Source: Sandaracinaceae bacterium (GTDB lineage: Bacteria; Myxococcota_A; Polyangia; Polyangiales; Sandaracinaceae). From it: 64,000 nt of DNA. The stretch covers positions 1,054,001 to 1,118,000 of the forward strand of contig JACKEC010000014.1 in assembly GCA_020633195.1 (NCBI GenBank). Reading direction: 5' to 3'. Positions 26,997 through 34,957 of this stretch are shown here, piece by piece; within the stretch, counting starts at the first letter, position 1; each line of letters starts with the position of its first letter. The position numbers and the translations under genes are program-made. Below the pieces are notes generated by a model. That model was not told the DNA's origin, made no database searches, and saw only the letters and a program-made list of their open reading frames with translations.

Positions 26997-27302
26997 ATGA
27001 CCACCACCGCCCGCACCGAGCCCTGCCCGCAGCCCGCCGGCGTCTACGTCCCGGTGATCGATCGGAGCCGGTGCGAGGGCAAAGCGGATTGCGTCCGTGT
27101 ATGCCCCGTGGCGGTCTTCGAGGTCCGCCGGATCGACGACGCCGACTTCGCAGCGCTGAGCTGGCTGGGGAAGGTGAAGAGCGTCGCCCACCGCCGCCAG
27201 ACCGCTTACACCCCGAACGCCGAGGCCTGCGAGGCGTGCGGCGAGTGCGTGAACGCGTGCCCGGAGAAGGCGATCAAGCTCCGGAAGCTGGGCACGCGCT
27301 AG
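26997..27302 (+). CDS. 4Fe-4S dicluster ferredoxin-like protein
   Basis: A 101-residue ferredoxin. Two cluster motifs are present. The first is RCEGKADCVRVCPVAVFEV, in which a non-Cys replaces one position (C-x4-5-C-x3-CP spacing). The second is ACEACGECVNACPEKAI, a full C-x2-C-x2-C-x3-CP. The long insert between them (about residues 45-75) contains SWLGKVKSVAHRRQTAY. One cluster may thus be modified or 3Fe-like. It lies between two lipoprotein genes, nine bases before the next. Its electron partner is not evident: the IorAB genes are on the other strand. Confidence 0.88.
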   Translation: MTTTARTEPCPQPAGVYVPVIDRSRCEGKADCVRVCPVAVFEVRRIDDADFAALSWLGKVKSVAHRRQTAYTPNAEACEACGECVNACPEKAIKLRKLGTR

Positions 27303-27305
27303 AGT
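27300..27305 (+). promoter_or_regulatory. Candidate -10 element, leaderless start at 27312
   Basis: TAGAGT ends six bases before the GTG at 27312 and overlaps the ferredoxin stop codon. The same six-base spacing is seen before several other genes here. Confidence 0.4.
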
Positions 27306-27311
27306 CGAGGG

Positions 27312-28223
27312 GTGCGACGGTCGATCCACCACCTCCTCTTCGCCCTGATCCTCGCCGGCTGCGGCGCCGACGGTGACGCCGACGCCGGGCTCACCTCGGA
27401 CGGAGGCGCGGGCGACGGCGGAGACCGCGACGCCGCGGCCGTCGACGCGGGTCCGGCCGACATGGACGCGGGCGGCACGGACGCGGGCGCGAGTGACATC
27501 GACGCGGGCGACGTGGACGCGGGCGACGTCGACGCTGGCGGCACGGACGCTGGCGACACGGACGCGGGCGGCATGGACGCCGGTGGCACCGACGCTGGCG
27601 GCATGGACGCGGGCTTCGACGCCGCATTGCCGGACGCCGGCTACGACGCGTCGCTGCCCGACGCCGGCTACGACGCCAACGTCCGCGACGCCGGCCCCCC
27701 GCCCGGCGCGACGTGCCTCTCGGGCGGCACGGGGACCCACGTCCTGCGCTTCCGCTGGGCCGGATCGCTCGGGGACCCCGTCGCGTACGTGGTCTACGAG
27801 GCCAACACCCTCCCCGACACCACGCGGTGGCACGTGAGCGCGGCGTCGCGCTCGATCGGGTACCGGCCCGTGTTCGCGGACCCGTTCCTCGGCGAAGGCG
27901 GCCTCGACCTGTCGGGGACCGTCTTCATCGACGTCGAGCTCAGCACCTCCGGGCTGTCGCGGGTCCGCAACGCGACGCTCGCCATCTACGGTCGGAGCTT
28001 CAACACGACCACGAGCGGCAGCTTCGAGTGGATGAGCTTCTCCGGCTCCGGGGCGTCGCCCTACGCGGGCGTGTCCAACGCCGCTCCCTATGCGTGGTAC
28101 GGCGCGAGCGCGACCTCCGCGCTGCCGGCGGGCGACTCCGGCACCCTGCTCCGGATCGAGGCCGGCCCCCCGTCGAACGCCCTCGTCGTGAACCGCGTCG
28201 AGATCTGCTTCGACGCCGACTAG
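27312..28223 (+). CDS. Asp-Ala-Gly-rich lipoprotein
   Basis: A 303-residue lipoprotein that I cannot place in a family. A GTG start gives MRRSIHHLLFALILAGCGAD with lipobox LAGC. About residues 20-135 are a spacer of DAG-type units (GGTDAG, GDVDAG, LPDAGYDA). The C-terminal 165 residues begin CLSGGTGTHVLRFRWAGS and have regular beta-type hydrophobic strands with FIDVELSTSGLSRVRNATLA, ending VNRVEICFDAD. The spacer probably carries this domain away from the outer membrane. Convergent with the next gene, with four bases between the stops. Confidence 0.78.
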   Translation: MRRSIHHLLFALILAGCGADGDADAGLTSDGGAGDGGDRDAAAVDAGPADMDAGGTDAGASDIDAGDVDAGDVDAGGTDAGDTDAGGMDAGGTDAGGMDAGFDAALPDAGYDASLPDAGYDANVRDAGPPPGATCLSGGTGTHVLRFRWAGSLGDPVAYVVYEANTLPDTTRWHVSAASRSIGYRPVFADPFLGEGGLDLSGTVFIDVELSTSGLSRVRNATLAIYGRSFNTTTSGSFEWMSFSGSGASPYAGVSNAAPYAWYGASATSALPAGDSGTLLRIEAGPPSNALVVNRVEICFDAD

Positions 28224-28227
28224 CAAT

Positions 28228-29865
28228 CTACGCGGGGGCTCCCGAGAGGCTGAAGTCGGCGCCGAGCCCGGCGGGCCGGACGGTCCCCGGGATGTGGTCG
28301 ATGCGGCGGATGCCCTTGCGGGTGACGACGACGCGGATGCGCTCCCAGGGAGCGGAGTCGTCGCCGGCGCGGCGCAGGCGGTAGACGATGCCGAGGTTGT
28401 AGACGCGCGGCGCGATCGCGCTCTGGACGCGCCCGGCCTCGGGATCGGCGAAGACGATCTTGCGCTTGGGGTCGTCGGTGTGGGCGAGCCATCGCCGCAG
28501 GTCGAGGCGGAAGATCTCGGTCAGCGCGTCGAAGCGTTCGTCGGCCCGGGCGAGCTTCGCGGCGCTGAGCCGCACGACCTTGCGGTGCCAGAGGACCTTC
28601 TCGACGCGAGCCTGCTCCTCGAGCGGGTGCACCCGCGTGGAGCGACGCCGCTCGAGGACCGCGGGCGGCAAGTCGCCGAACGGGACGAAGGCCGACTGCT
28701 CGTCGATCTTGCCCAGCATCACCCGGCGCTCGGGGTCGTGCAGACGCCAGCGCCGGTCGGGCAGGTGACGGGAGACCACCGAGGAGAACACGCCCTGGAG
28801 CCATGCCTTGAGGCGGTCCTTCGCCATGTAGGCGAGCACCGCGATGACGGCCCACATGAAGAGGTCGGAGCCCATCGGGTTGCCGTTCCAGATCGCGGCG
28901 ACCACCGCGAAGGTCATCGCGACGCCTGCCGCGACGGCGTAGAGGACGTTGAGCACGACGCGCGCGGCGTCGCGGACCTCGGGCTTGAGCCAGAGCACCG
29001 ACGACGTGAAGCGCTTGAGGACGTGGCGACGGAACTCGAGGTGCTCGACGTCACGCTTCGAAGCGGTGGCCGTGCCGACGCCCTCGAGGCAGCCGTCGCG
29101 TCGGTAGCGCGCCTCGGAGACCGCCGCGTTGACGACGGACTGGCGCAGCGTCTCGGGCGCGTCGGCCTCCTCGAGCTGGATCGCGAGGTTGCCCATCAGC
29201 GTCTCGAGCAAGCGGGAGACGTCCTCGTCCACCCACTGCGCGGCGGTGGTGAGCGTGTCGTCGCCCTCGGGGAGCGTCGCGAGCACGCTGCGCAGCCCCT
29301 CCGCGATGCGGCCCGTGTCGGCCACCATCCGGGACGTCGCGGCGAGCGCCCGTGTGCGGCGGTCGGAGTCGCCGTCGTTCAGGGCGTCCGAGATGGTGCG
29401 CTTGCGCGCCACGCCCGCGGCCCGGACGAGGCAGGCGAAGACGCGCAGCTCGCGGATCATCGCGGCCCTGTCGCCGGACTCGACGACGTCCCGGAGCCGC
29501 TCGAGGGGGGCGCCTGCGACCTCGGCGAACGGCACGTCGGGGACGGCGAAGCGGATGTAGGACGCGAGGTCCGAGTAGATGTCCTGCTTGTCGTAGGTCT
29601 TGCTGTCGATCCGCAGGCTCTCGGGGACGAAGAAGTAGGCCTCCCACTCGTGCTCGGTGCTGCGCGCGCCGGGCTCGATCGCGTAGTCGAGTGCGAACTC
29701 GACGTGGGTGCGGTCGTGGACGCGCCACGCGGGCCGATCCCCGCGCTTCGAGAGGTCCCCGACGAAGGACCCCCAGTCGCTGGCGGGGGCGAGGCTCGCC
29801 CGCGCGTCCGTGTGGCGCTCCGAGGACCGAGTGTCGTCTTCTGTGTCGAGCTGAGGCTGGGCCAT
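28228..29865 (-). CDS. Unknown membrane protein, 545 residues
   Basis: A protein I do not recognise. The N-terminal half (1-300) is soluble and helical, opening with a polar tail and then WRVHDRTHVEFALDYAIEPG. There is no signal peptide. Two transmembrane helices lie close together near 310-360 (VVLNVLYAVAAGVAMTFAVV and LFMWAVIAVLAYMAKDRL). The C-terminal half is soluble again, with RHLPDRRWRLHDPERRVMLG and a conserved-looking RRIDHIPGTVRPAG end. Both large domains should face the cytosol. It is divergent from the ECF sigma gene, with the dyads 29921-29956 between them. Confidence 0.7.
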   Translation of the reverse strand: MAQPQLDTEDDTRSSERHTDARASLAPASDWGSFVGDLSKRGDRPAWRVHDRTHVEFALDYAIEPGARSTEHEWEAYFFVPESLRIDSKTYDKQDIYSDLASYIRFAVPDVPFAEVAGAPLERLRDVVESGDRAAMIRELRVFACLVRAAGVARKRTISDALNDGDSDRRTRALAATSRMVADTGRIAEGLRSVLATLPEGDDTLTTAAQWVDEDVSRLLETLMGNLAIQLEEADAPETLRQSVVNAAVSEARYRRDGCLEGVGTATASKRDVEHLEFRRHVLKRFTSSVLWLKPEVRDAARVVLNVLYAVAAGVAMTFAVVAAIWNGNPMGSDLFMWAVIAVLAYMAKDRLKAWLQGVFSSVVSRHLPDRRWRLHDPERRVMLGKIDEQSAFVPFGDLPPAVLERRRSTRVHPLEEQARVEKVLWHRKVVRLSAAKLARADERFDALTEIFRLDLRRWLAHTDDPKRKIVFADPEAGRVQSAIAPRVYNLGIVYRLRRAGDDSAPWERIRVVVTRKGIRRIDHIPGTVRPAGLGADFSLSGAPA

Positions 29866-29920
29866 CAGGAGGAGATTCCGAAGTGAAAACAGCCGATCGA
29901 ACGAGCCACCGTCACACCGA

Positions 29921-29956
29921 TGTCACATTAGCGTGACAGACGGACACGCGTCTGTC
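29921..29956. promoter_or_regulatory. Two overlapping dyads in a divergent promoter gap
   Basis: TGTCAC-attagc-GTGACA (29921-29938) is a perfect 6-base dyad. It overlaps GACAGACG-gacacg-CGTCTGTC (29935-29956), a perfect 8-base dyad. The pair lies in the 271-base gap between the 545-residue protein and the ECF sigma gene. Nothing else notable was seen in that gap. Confidence 0.5.
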
Positions 29957-30136
29957 GAACATCGAGCGCGATACCCCCCGGCCACGACGAAGGCGGCGAG
30001 GTTTCGATGAGGACACGGATCGAGGCCCCTACCCGGGCGGTCGGACCACGGGTGATTCACCTCCACGAGGGCGCCCAACGCGAAAAAGTGCCTGCTTCGT
30101 GAAGATCCGCTCGGGTGCGCGACAATCCTGGAGGAG

Positions 30137-30676
30137 ATGGCCCGCACGCTCCCGACCGATCGGCCCTTGCTCGCGGCCCCTGCGCTGGACGTGGAGTCGG
30201 TCTACGACGCGACCGCGGATTTCGCGTGGCGGAGCCTCCATCGGCTCGGCGTGGACGATCGCGACCTGCCCGATCTGCTCCAGGAGGTGTACGTCGTCGT
30301 GCATCGCCGACGTGACGACTACGACCCGAGCCGGCCGCTCCACCCGTGGATCTGGGGGATCTGCGTCGGCCTCACGCGCAACTACCGGCGTCGCGCGGCG
30401 CGGTCGCGCGAGCGGCTGATGGGCGCGCTGCCCGAGCGCGCGAGCCTCGACCGACCCGACACGGACCTCGAGCGACGGCGACGCCGCGAGCGTGGCGCGC
30501 GCCTGCTCGAAGCCCTCGAGCCCGAGAAGCGCGCGGTGTTCATCATGTTCGAGGTCGAAGGCATGAGCGGCCGCCAGATCGCCGAGCTGCTGGGTCTGCC
30601 GCTCGGCACCGTGCACTCGCGCCTGCACGCGGCCCGGCGCGAGCTCGCCGCCGCGCTCGAAGAGGGAGAACGATGA
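30137..30676 (+). CDS. ECF-type RNA polymerase sigma factor
   Basis: A 179-residue sigma-70 family ECF factor. Region 2 is at about residues 25-90 (YDATADFAWRSLHRLGVDD, then DLPDLLQEVYVVVHRR and the region 2.4-like PWIWGICVGLTRNYRRRA). Region 4 is the helix-turn-helix at 125-170 (EPEKRAVFIMFEVEGMSGR, IAELLGLPLGTVHSRLHAAR). Length fits a minimal ECF. A strong GGAGGAG precedes the ATG. The next gene overlaps by four bases (ATGA) and encodes a membrane protein with an N-terminal segment placed like an anti-sigma region, so the two likely form a regulatory pair. Confidence 0.94.
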   Translation: MARTLPTDRPLLAAPALDVESVYDATADFAWRSLHRLGVDDRDLPDLLQEVYVVVHRRRDDYDPSRPLHPWIWGICVGLTRNYRRRAARSRERLMGALPERASLDRPDTDLERRRRRERGARLLEALEPEKRAVFIMFEVEGMSGRQIAELLGLPLGTVHSRLHAARRELAAALEEGER

Positions 30677-31677
30677 GCGACGATCCCACCCCCTGGCGCG
30701 ACGTCCTCGGCGACGTCCCCCCGGAGCTCGGCGAGCTCGTGCGCGACCTCGACGCGCCTCCGCCGCTGCCGCCCGCGATCCGCCTGCAGGTGCGGAGCCG
30801 CCTGCCCCGGCCCGTGTCGGCGCCGCCCCCGTGGACGCGCTGGATCGGCCCTTCGGCGTTCGCGACCGCGGCGCTCACGGCCGGGTTGGTGCTGTGGCTG
30901 TTCCGACCGACGCCGGGGCTGGAGACGACCATCGCCCCGGAGCCCAACGTGCCCGTGCCCGTGCCCGTGCCCGTGCCCGCCACCGCGCCCGCGCCCGCGT
31001 CCAACACCGTGCCCGTGCCCGTGCCCGTGCCCGTGCCCGCCTCCGACACCGCGCCCGCCTCCGCATCCGTCTCGGGATCGGATACCGCACCCGCCGCATC
31101 CGATCCCGCCATCGACGCCTTCGACGCCATCCCCCCCGTGGACGAGCTCCCTCCCGCCGCGCCGCCGCCCGAGCTCACCCGCAACGCCAGCTCGATCGCC
31201 GCCGTGCTCCGCCAGCATCGGACCGCCATCGCCCGCTGCGCCGCGTCGCTCTCCCCCACCGATCGCGTGCGCGTCGAGGCTCGCGCGACCATCGCCGCCG
31301 ACGGTCACGTGCAGCGCGTCACCGTCACGGGCGGCCCTCGCCCGGTCTGCGCCTGCGTCGAGCAGGAGATCGCCACCTGGCGCTTCGGCCCCGCGTCCGA
31401 GTCGACCACGATCAGCGTCCCGTTCGTGTTCGCCGGCCCCGAGCCCCCCGCGCCGGCGAGCCCCACCGCGACGGGCACCCTGACCATCAACACCCTGCCC
31501 TGGTCCCGGGTCTACATGAACGGGCAGTACGTCGGCATCACGCCCATCGCGAACCTCCGCGTGCCCGAGGGCGACCACGAGCTGCGCATGGAGCCCGAGG
31601 GCCTGCCGGCGTCGACGATCCGCGTCACGGTCACGGCCGGCGAGACCCAGCGGATCGTCCGGCGACTGTATCCGTAG
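30673..31677 (+). CDS. Membrane protein with AgmX/PglI-like and PEGA domains
   Basis: A 334-residue single-pass membrane protein. Residues 1-50 are cytosolic and could bind the sigma factor. A helix lies at about 58-78 (FATAALTAGLVLWLF). A Pro/Val/Ala spacer at 90-160 includes two VPVPVPVPA runs encoded by GTGCCC repeats. Then comes a domain with LRQHRTAIARCAASL, IAADGHVQRVTV and CACVEQEIATWRFGP, resembling the AgmX/PglI C-terminal domain. The last 65 residues are a PEGA domain (LTINTLPWSRVYMNGQYVG). The ATG overlaps the sigma stop. A role as anti-sigma factor is inferred from position and topology only. Confidence 0.78.
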   Translation: MSDDPTPWRDVLGDVPPELGELVRDLDAPPPLPPAIRLQVRSRLPRPVSAPPPWTRWIGPSAFATAALTAGLVLWLFRPTPGLETTIAPEPNVPVPVPVPVPATAPAPASNTVPVPVPVPVPASDTAPASASVSGSDTAPAASDPAIDAFDAIPPVDELPPAAPPPELTRNASSIAAVLRQHRTAIARCAASLSPTDRVRVEARATIAADGHVQRVTVTGGPRPVCACVEQEIATWRFGPASESTTISVPFVFAGPEPPAPASPTATGTLTINTLPWSRVYMNGQYVGITPIANLRVPEGDHELRMEPEGLPASTIRVTVTAGETQRIVRRLYP

Positions 31678-31793
31678 GTCGCCTGTCGACCCACCGAACG
31701 CCCGCGCCCGATGGCGCAACGGAACTTTCGTGATGCGTGAGCCGATCCGCGCCGCCCGAGGACCGTGGTGACGAACCCCAGCCAGGAGACGTC

Positions 31794-32438
31794 ATGATCG
31801 CCAGCCTCACCCGCGCCGCCACGTTCGGTATCGCCCTCCTCGCCAGCCGCGGCTGCATCGGCCCCGATGGCCAGCAGCTGATGGGCGAAGACACCCCCTG
31901 GGAGGAGTGCTCCGACCGTCTCCTGGCCGAGGGGCAGAACGGCGACCTCTGCTCGTTCGAGGAGGGCTCCGGCTGCGGGACCCTCGGCGTCCTCGACGTC
32001 GGCCAGGAGCGCGTCGCCAACACGTGCGTGGACCACCGCCTGATCCGGAGCCACTCCACGATGCTCTCCCTCGACGTCCCCGAGGATCGGTGCGTGGCGC
32101 CCAACGTGCTCGACTACGGGCAGCCGATCGAGGTCCGGCCGAGCACCGACGGCTGCCTCGAGGTGGCGCGCTGCGACCCGATGGACCGCGACGGCTTCCA
32201 CGTGCTCTGCCAGGACCCGGGCCCCGAGGGCCTGCGCGAGGACGCGGCCGAGGTGGAGCCGTGGACCGACTGCGACGCCGCCCTACAGGACGCCGCCGAT
32301 CACGACCCGTGTGTCGGGACGTTCGTCTGCGGCGGCCCGCGGTTCCTCGGGCCAGGCCACTCGACCGGCCAGCTCGCCGCGTGGTGTGATCAAGGCGTCT
32401 TGCGGCTCTTCACGCTCGACCTGATCGTCCACCGCTGA
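31794..32438 (+). CDS. Secreted Cys-rich protein, unknown
   Basis: A 214-residue exported protein of no known family. The ATG at 31794 follows CAGGAGA; upstream in-frame codons add an unlikely polar tail. The N-terminus MIASLTRAATFGIALLASRG is a signal sequence, with Cys in SRGC that is a poor lipobox. The mature part contains about 14 Cys and acidic stretches: EECSDRLLAEGQNGDLCSF, GSGCGTLGVLD, CLEVARCDPMD and CVGTFVCGGPRF. Even Cys spacing suggests disulfides. It follows the sigma/PEGA pair by about 115 bases, so it might be a target of that regulon (inference). Confidence 0.68.
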   Translation: MIASLTRAATFGIALLASRGCIGPDGQQLMGEDTPWEECSDRLLAEGQNGDLCSFEEGSGCGTLGVLDVGQERVANTCVDHRLIRSHSTMLSLDVPEDRCVAPNVLDYGQPIEVRPSTDGCLEVARCDPMDRDGFHVLCQDPGPEGLREDAAEVEPWTDCDAALQDAADHDPCVGTFVCGGPRFLGPGHSTGQLAAWCDQGVLRLFTLDLIVHR

Positions 32439-32445
32439 GCCGGCG

Positions 32446-33438
32446 TCAGCGCCAGCCCTGCTCGTCGTAGAACGCGAACGCGTCGGCGAGCGAGCCCTCC
32501 ATCGAGCGCAGGCGGAACCCGAGCTCGCGCTCGGCCTTGTCGCGGCGCACCACCGCGTTGGAGACGCTCGCGCGGAGCATTCCCGCCGAGTACAGCGGGA
32601 CCTCGCCGCGGACCTTCGAGACCGCGTTGGTGATCGGGAGCATCGCCCAGCCGACCCAGATGGGCAGCGCCACGCGCGGCATCTTGCGCCCGGTCACCGC
32701 CTCGACGGAGCGCGCGAGCCCGCGGATGTCGCGCACGTCGCCGGTCAGCAGGTAGCGCTCCCCGCGGCGGCCGCGCGAGCTCGCCGCCGCGACGGCCCGG
32801 GCCACGTCGCGGACGTCGGCGTAGTCGGTGACCGCGTCGAGGAGGACGGGGATGCGACCCGCGCGGAGATCGATCAGGGCCTTGCCGAAGATCGAGGGGC
32901 CGAAGTCCCACGGGCCGGTCAACGTGCCCGGGCTCACGATCACCGCGTCGAGGTCCCCGCGGCGCGCGAGATCGAGGACGAGCTTCTCTCCGTGCGCCTT
33001 GCTGCGGTGGTAGTCGCAGGCGTCGTCGAGCGCGAGCGGGTTGTCCTCGGTGAGCGGCTCCGACAGCGGGCGCCGGTCGAGCGCGGCGTGGCTGCTCGTG
33101 TGCACCATCCGGATCGAGCGCGCGGCGCACGCCTCGGCGACGGCGCGGGTGCCGTCGACGTTGACCGCGCGGATGCTCCCGTCGCGATCCGGCATCAGGT
33201 CGACCTTGGCCGCGCAGTGGTAGACGACGCTCGCTCCCTCGAGCGCGCGGTCGACGGCGCCGCGGTCGAGCACGCTGCCGGCGACGCGCTCGACGTCGAG
33301 GCCCTCGAGCGCGACGGGATCGCGCGCTGGATCGAGGACGCGCACGCGCGCGCCTTCGTCGAGGAGGTGTCGGACCAGGGCGCAGCCGAGGCGACCGGCG
33401 CCGCCGGTGACGACGGCGATGTTCGAGGCGTCGGTCAT
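32446..33438 (-). CDS. NAD-dependent epimerase/dehydratase (3-beta-HSD-like)
   Basis: A 330-residue extended SDR. The ATG at 33438 was chosen because it places the Rossmann site near the N-terminus (IAVVTGGAGRLGCALVRHLL). An earlier start at 33468 would add ten polar residues. Other elements are VVYHCAAKVDLMPD, the substrate wall VHTSSHAALDRRPLS, and the catalytic YHRSK. Later blocks RYLLTGDVRDIRGLARSVEA and the C-terminal LGFRLRSMEGSLADAFAFY are common in 3-beta-hydroxysteroid dehydrogenase-like bacterial enzymes. Substrate unknown. Convergent with the Cys-rich gene and divergent from the DNA glycosylase gene. Confidence 0.9.
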   Translation of the reverse strand: MTDASNIAVVTGGAGRLGCALVRHLLDEGARVRVLDPARDPVALEGLDVERVAGSVLDRGAVDRALEGASVVYHCAAKVDLMPDRDGSIRAVNVDGTRAVAEACAARSIRMVHTSSHAALDRRPLSEPLTEDNPLALDDACDYHRSKAHGEKLVLDLARRGDLDAVIVSPGTLTGPWDFGPSIFGKALIDLRAGRIPVLLDAVTDYADVRDVARAVAAASSRGRRGERYLLTGDVRDIRGLARSVEAVTGRKMPRVALPIWVGWAMLPITNAVSKVRGEVPLYSAGMLRASVSNAVVRRDKAERELGFRLRSMEGSLADAFAFYDEQGWR

Positions 33439-33485
33439 GGGGAGCCGGGCGTCGTGGCAAATCCCCACCGGGTTTTCAAGGCGGC

Positions 33486-33491
33486 TATGCT
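33486..33491 (+). promoter_or_regulatory. Candidate -10 element of the AlkA-like gene (leaderless)
   Basis: TATGCT in GGCTATGCT ends six bases before the GTG start at 33498. It has the same context (GGCTATG) and spacing as the fadH element at 12152. Confidence 0.5.
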
Positions 33492-33497
33492 GGCCCC

Positions 33498-34397
33498 GTG
33501 CGCCGCCGCGTCGAGCTCCCCGGCCCCGTCGACGTGATCCGGACCATCCGGCGCCACAAGATCCACGGGCAGGACCCGACCACGCGCACGCACGACGGCG
33601 CGGCGTGGACCGCGTTCCGCACCGAGGACGGGCCCGCGACCGTCAGCTACCGGCAGGCCTCCGAGACGAGCGTCGACGTCGAGGCGTGGGGACCCGGCGC
33701 GGAGCGGGCCCTCGACGCCGCGCCAGCCCTCCTCGGCGCCGACGACCGGCCCGAGTCCTTCACCACCGACGACCCGCGCGTGGCGCCGCTGCTCCGCCGG
33801 TTCGGGGCGCTGCGCTTCGGCAAGACGGGGCGCGTGATCGAGCGGGTCGTGCCGACGATCATCGGGCAGAAGGTCACCGGCAAGGGCGCCGCCATGTCGT
33901 GGCGCGACCTCGTCTTCCGCTACGGCGAGCGCGCGCCGGAGCCGGCCCCGAACCTGTGGCTGATGCCCGAGCCCGCGCGCTTCCGCGAGCTCGGCTACTA
34001 CGACTTCCATCCGCTCGGGATCGAGCGCAAGCGCGCGCAGATCATCCTCGACGTCACCCGCCGCGCGCGGAAGCTCGAGGCGCTCGTCGCCGAGGGGCCG
34101 GACGCGCTCGAGGCGCGCCTCCTCGCGTTCCGCGGGATCGGGCCGTGGACCGCGTCCATCGTGCGCGGCTCGGTCTTCGGCGACCCCGACGCGGTCGTGG
34201 TCGGCGACTACAACCTGCCGAACATGGTCGCGTTCGCGCTCGCCGGCGAGAGCCGCGGCGACGACGCGCGGATGCTCGAGCTGCTCGAGCCGTTCCGACC
34301 GCATCGCGCGCGGGTGGTCGCGATGCTCGCGATGAGCGGCAAGTCACCGCCGCGGTTCGGACCGCGCCTGCCGGTCCGCGACATCCGGGACCAGTAG
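33498..34397 (+). CDS. AlkA-like DNA-3-methyladenine glycosylase
   Basis: A 299-residue base-excision DNA glycosylase of the HhH-GPD superfamily, AlkA/DNA-3-methyladenine type, which removes alkylated bases. Residues 1-100 are the small N-terminal domain. The helical core includes RVIERVVPTIIGQKVTGKGA, the helix-hairpin-helix LLAFRGIGPWTASIVRG and the catalytic Asp at residue 237 in VVVGDYNLPNMVAFAL. The LPN after the Asp differs from the LGLRRA of E. coli AlkA, so substrate range may differ. The gene is divergent from the epimerase and appears to start at its transcription start. Confidence 0.9.
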   Translation: MRRRVELPGPVDVIRTIRRHKIHGQDPTTRTHDGAAWTAFRTEDGPATVSYRQASETSVDVEAWGPGAERALDAAPALLGADDRPESFTTDDPRVAPLLRRFGALRFGKTGRVIERVVPTIIGQKVTGKGAAMSWRDLVFRYGERAPEPAPNLWLMPEPARFRELGYYDFHPLGIERKRAQIILDVTRRARKLEALVAEGPDALEARLLAFRGIGPWTASIVRGSVFGDPDAVVVGDYNLPNMVAFALAGESRGDDARMLELLEPFRPHRARVVAMLAMSGKSPPRFGPRLPVRDIRDQ

Positions 34398-34402
34398 GCT
34401 GG

Positions 34403-34408
34403 TAGGCT
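34403..34408 (+). promoter_or_regulatory. Candidate -10 element, leaderless start at 34415
   Basis: TAGGCT, in GGTAGGCT, ends six bases before the ATG of the small lipoprotein gene. A near-copy, GTAGGCT, lies ten bases upstream at the glycosylase stop. Confidence 0.45.
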
Positions 34409-34414
34409 GCCTCC

Positions 34415-34813
34415 ATGCGTCACGCCGTCATCGTCTGCGTCCTCGCGACGCTCGTCGCCTGTGGCTCGTCCGACCCGGAGGCGGGGACCGGCGAAGGGCC
34501 CACCGAGACCAGCGGCGGAGAGCCGGCACCGAGCGAATCTAGTGATCCCAGCGATCCGATCGGCCACGCGACGGAGCCCGTCTTCGAGACCGACGAGCTC
34601 AACGCGCAGTCCGACGCGATCATGAGCACCTACGCGCCGGAGCAGTGCTGCTGCGCGATCGCGCAGGGCGACATCATGCACGAGGACCTCGTGTCGGTGA
34701 CCGAGTGCGAGCAGGCCGGCGAGTGCGTCCGCGTCGACCCGCGCCGCATCGCCCCGCACGCGTGCTGCCCGGGCCACGCGGCCGGAGAGCGCTGCAACGG
34801 CGACCCGAGCTGA
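34415..34813 (+). CDS. Small Cys-rich lipoprotein
   Basis: A 132-residue lipoprotein. The signal is MRHAVIVCVLATLVACGSSD with lipobox LVAC. A Ser/Pro/Glu/Gly spacer (residues 20-48) is followed by a C-terminal domain with EQCCCAIAQGDIM, CEQAGECVRVDPRR and ACCPGHAAGERC, nine Cys in about 65 residues. The CCC run is unusual and suggests tight disulfides or metal binding. No family is recognised. The 144 bases after it hold only a GCGCGC-gca-GCGCGC hairpin at 34836-34850 and a pyrimidine-rich stretch before the MscS gene. Confidence 0.72.
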   Translation: MRHAVIVCVLATLVACGSSDPEAGTGEGPTETSGGEPAPSESSDPSDPIGHATEPVFETDELNAQSDAIMSTYAPEQCCCAIAQGDIMHEDLVSVTECEQAGECVRVDPRRIAPHACCPGHAAGERCNGDPS

Positions 34814-34957
34814 TCCCGACGCCGGAAGAAAGAACGCGCGCGCAGCGCGCACGCTCCCCCTCTCTCGGTCTCCCCGAGTCCCAGCCCGCCCTCTCCGGTC
34901 CGGCCGCCTCGATCCGCCCTTTGCACCCCCGACCCCTTTCGACGAACATCCACCGCC

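Noticed and set aside
26997..27302. Ferredoxin as electron partner of the IorAB genes
   Set aside because: The gene is on the other strand with an unrelated lipoprotein gene between them; proximity alone is not enough.
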